From the NCBI GenBank assembly GCA_964433135.1, contig CAYSQW010000024.1:1-45401 (forward strand): a stretch of DNA of 45,401 bases, given 5' to 3'. The stretch is from CAYSQW01 sp964433135 (GTDB lineage: Bacteria > Acidobacteriota > Aminicenantia > Aminicenantales > Aminicenantaceae). Position numbers and translations under genes: made by a program. Below the pieces are notes generated by a model that ran no database searches, was not told where the DNA came from, and was given only the letters and a program-made list of their open reading frames with translations. Positions within the stretch are counted from its first letter, which is position 1; each line of letters opens with the position of its first letter. Positions 44,249 to 45,401 of this stretch are shown here, one piece after another.

Positions 44249-44339
44249 GTCCTCGTTTTAAATCGCCGATGAGACGAATTGTTTTCCCGTTGCCATTCCG
44301 GATGGGCAAGGATGTGATATCCCATCCTTACCCTTTGCC

Positions 44340-44368
44340 TTGACAAATCTATCCCTCCGTTTTATATT
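44340..44368 (+). promoter_or_regulatory. promoter TTGACA-N17-TATATT of the methyltransferase-mobA operon
   Basis: Perfect -35 (44340-44345), 5/6 -10 (44363-44368), ideal 17-bp spacing. The leader to ATG 44466 would be about 90 nt; I see no convincing riboswitch fold in it. Confidence 0.65.
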
Positions 44369-44465
44369 AATCCGTTTTTCATGCTGTATAAGCAAATTAT
44401 TAAATTGCAATATAGTCGAGGAAACGCCGGAAACAGCCGTTCCCTCATCGGAAAGGTTCTTCATC

Positions 44466-45050
44466 ATGGAAAGAAGATCCCATGGAATACTTACGGAAAG
44501 CGGGATCGCTCGTTTCTCCTTTGCGATCATCCGTTTCATGCACGACAATCCGCTTGTCAGGAGCTTAAGAAATCCTCTCCCGATCCTGGAATCGCTGGGA
44601 GTCGAACGGGGAGGGAAGGTCCTGGAAATCGGCTGCGGCCCGGGATTTTTCACGTTCCCCGCCGCCCGGTTGGTGGGAGACTCCGGGAGGATCTATGCCC
44701 TGGACGTGAATCCCTACGCCGTTCGTCATGTTAAGAAACGGGCCGGCAGAGAGCCGTCGGACAATATCGAGGTCCTGCATGCCAACGCCGCGGACACCAC
44801 CCTTCCCGACGGAAATATCGATCTGGCATTTTTTATCGGCGTTCCCCATATCGCGGGAGGGCTCAAGCCCGTTATCGAAGAACTGGGGCGTGTCCTGAAG
44901 CCTGACGGGAAGATTTCCTTTCACCTCGGCCGCCGCCCGGAAGCCTCGCTGGAAGAAGAGATGGCCGCGTGCGGATTCAAACGGATCGAAGCCGACGGTC
45001 TCATCCGGATATTTCAGAAAGAGAGTGCCGCTCATGAGAGGCTCGACTGA
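44466..45050 (+). CDS. class I SAM-dependent methyltransferase
   Basis: 194 residues. The SAM-binding motif I is VLEIGCGPGFFTFPAARL (about 53-70), followed by an acidic loop (YALDVNPYA) and a motif-III-like VLKPDGKISFH (about 144-154). Seven-strand Rossmann fold of the UbiE/Methyltransf_11 kind; substrate not visible. ATG 44466 has AAAGG about 9 nt upstream; the frame is open further upstream but without a start that suits. Its end overlaps the mobA start by 17 nt. Confidence 0.8.
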   Translation: MERRSHGILTESGIARFSFAIIRFMHDNPLVRSLRNPLPILESLGVERGGKVLEIGCGPGFFTFPAARLVGDSGRIYALDVNPYAVRHVKKRAGREPSDNIEVLHANAADTTLPDGNIDLAFFIGVPHIAGGLKPVIEELGRVLKPDGKISFHLGRRPEASLEEEMAACGFKRIEADGLIRIFQKESAAHERLD

Positions 45051-45401
45051 CACGGGTCAACGCGGCCGCTGCCCGGCGACCGCTCTGGTGTTCGCCGGCG
45101 GTCGGAACCGCCGCATGGGGAGAGACAAGGCTTTCATCCCCATCCGGGGGATGCCGCTCATAGAGAGGATCCTGTCCCAACTGAAACCCCGTTTCTCCGA
45201 AATCCTGCTGTGCGTGTCCGATCCGGAGCGGTACCGGCCTCTCGGTGTTCCCCTGGTCGTCGATGAAAAACCGTCTCTCGGCCCGCTGGGGGCTTTACTG
45301 ACCGGCCTCAGAACATCCCGGAATGACGTCAACTTCGCCGTCGCCTGCGACATCCCGGAGATCAGCTTCACGTTTCTGGATCACATGCTCGAATCTTCCC
45401 G
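45034..45401 (+). CDS. mobA: molybdenum cofactor guanylyltransferase MobA, 5' part
   Basis: Open to the window end, so only about the first 122 residues are present; typical MobA is near 190-200. ALVFAGGRNRRMGRDKAFIP (17-36) is the GTP-binding signature LxGGxSxRMGxDKA, with PLIERIL after it; SLGPLGALLTGL and ACDIPEI (the D of the metal site) follow. MobA adds GMP to the pterin of molybdenum cofactor for enzymes such as formate dehydrogenase. ATG 45034 overlaps the methyltransferase gene. Confidence 0.85.
   Translation, partial: MRGSTDTGQRGRCPATALVFAGGRNRRMGRDKAFIPIRGMPLIERILSQLKPRFSEILLCVSDPERYRPLGVPLVVDEKPSLGPLGALLTGLRTSRNDVNFAVACDIPEISFTFLDHMLESS

Noticed and set aside
44375..44465. Molybdenum-cofactor riboswitch in the leader of the methyltransferase-mobA operon
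   Set aside because: The 90-nt leader shows only short stems (for example CGG/CCG) and not the multi-helix Moco RNA fold.

Overview
The window looks like a chromosomal piece of a Gram-negative, Acidobacteria/Aminicenantes-like bacterium assembled from a metagenome. This is inference from gene content: a VWFA-related protein of the type common in Acidobacteria, many exported M14/M20/M28/C45 hydrolases, a TonB-dependent receptor, outer-membrane beta-barrels ending in Phe, large single-chain ABC permeases, and a run of exactly 100 N at 12757-12856 that marks a scaffold join. No rRNA, tRNA, CRISPR array, prophage or transposase gene was seen.

Layout. 1-9.5 kb: exported hydrolases (M14 peptidase, C45-like Ntn hydrolase, HExxH lipoprotein), an unknown membrane protein and, on the minus strand, a secreted PKD/Ig protein with a lipase-like catalytic triad behind a sigma54-like promoter. 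9.7-15.1 kb: a sulfate/thiosulfate ABC importer operon (binding lipoprotein, CysT, CysW, CysA; cysA is broken by the N gap) followed by an exported sulfatase-superfamily protein. 15.2-19.4 kb: Tat-exported glycosylasparaginase-like enzyme, a TudS-related putative desulfidase, and a minus-strand pair of outer-membrane proteins (TPR plus barrel, then a small barrel). 19.8-25.0 kb: VWFA-related protein, VOC protein, OsmC, a stand-alone ferritin-like protein of the encapsulin-cargo type, and an M28 peptidase. 25.1-32.8 kb (minus strand): M20 amidohydrolase, an alternative-oxidase-like di-iron protein, an EamA transporter, a MacB/FtsX-type permease, a 4-OT-like tautomerase and an MFS transporter. 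33.1-35.8 kb: an operon of a small Cys-containing membrane protein and a TonB-dependent receptor with a CxxC plug. 36.2-42.9 kb: a complete addB-addA pair. 42.9-44.2 kb: an AbiE toxin-antitoxin pair with a clear operator. 44.5-45.4 kb: a SAM methyltransferase and the 5' part of mobA, cut by the window end.

Themes. Sulfur handling recurs (sulfate importer, sulfatase-like protein, TudS-like protein). Oxygen/peroxide defence recurs (OsmC, ferritin-like protein, alternative oxidase). Protein and peptide breakdown in the envelope is heavily represented. AddAB next to AbiE makes a small DNA-repair/defence neighbourhood. Three intergenic sites carry copies of one roughly 46-50 bp palindrome (REP-like element), the most striking non-coding signal here. 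No single cluster is clearly a new system; the best candidates are the receptor/CxxC-protein operon, the palindrome family and the lipase-like PKD protein.
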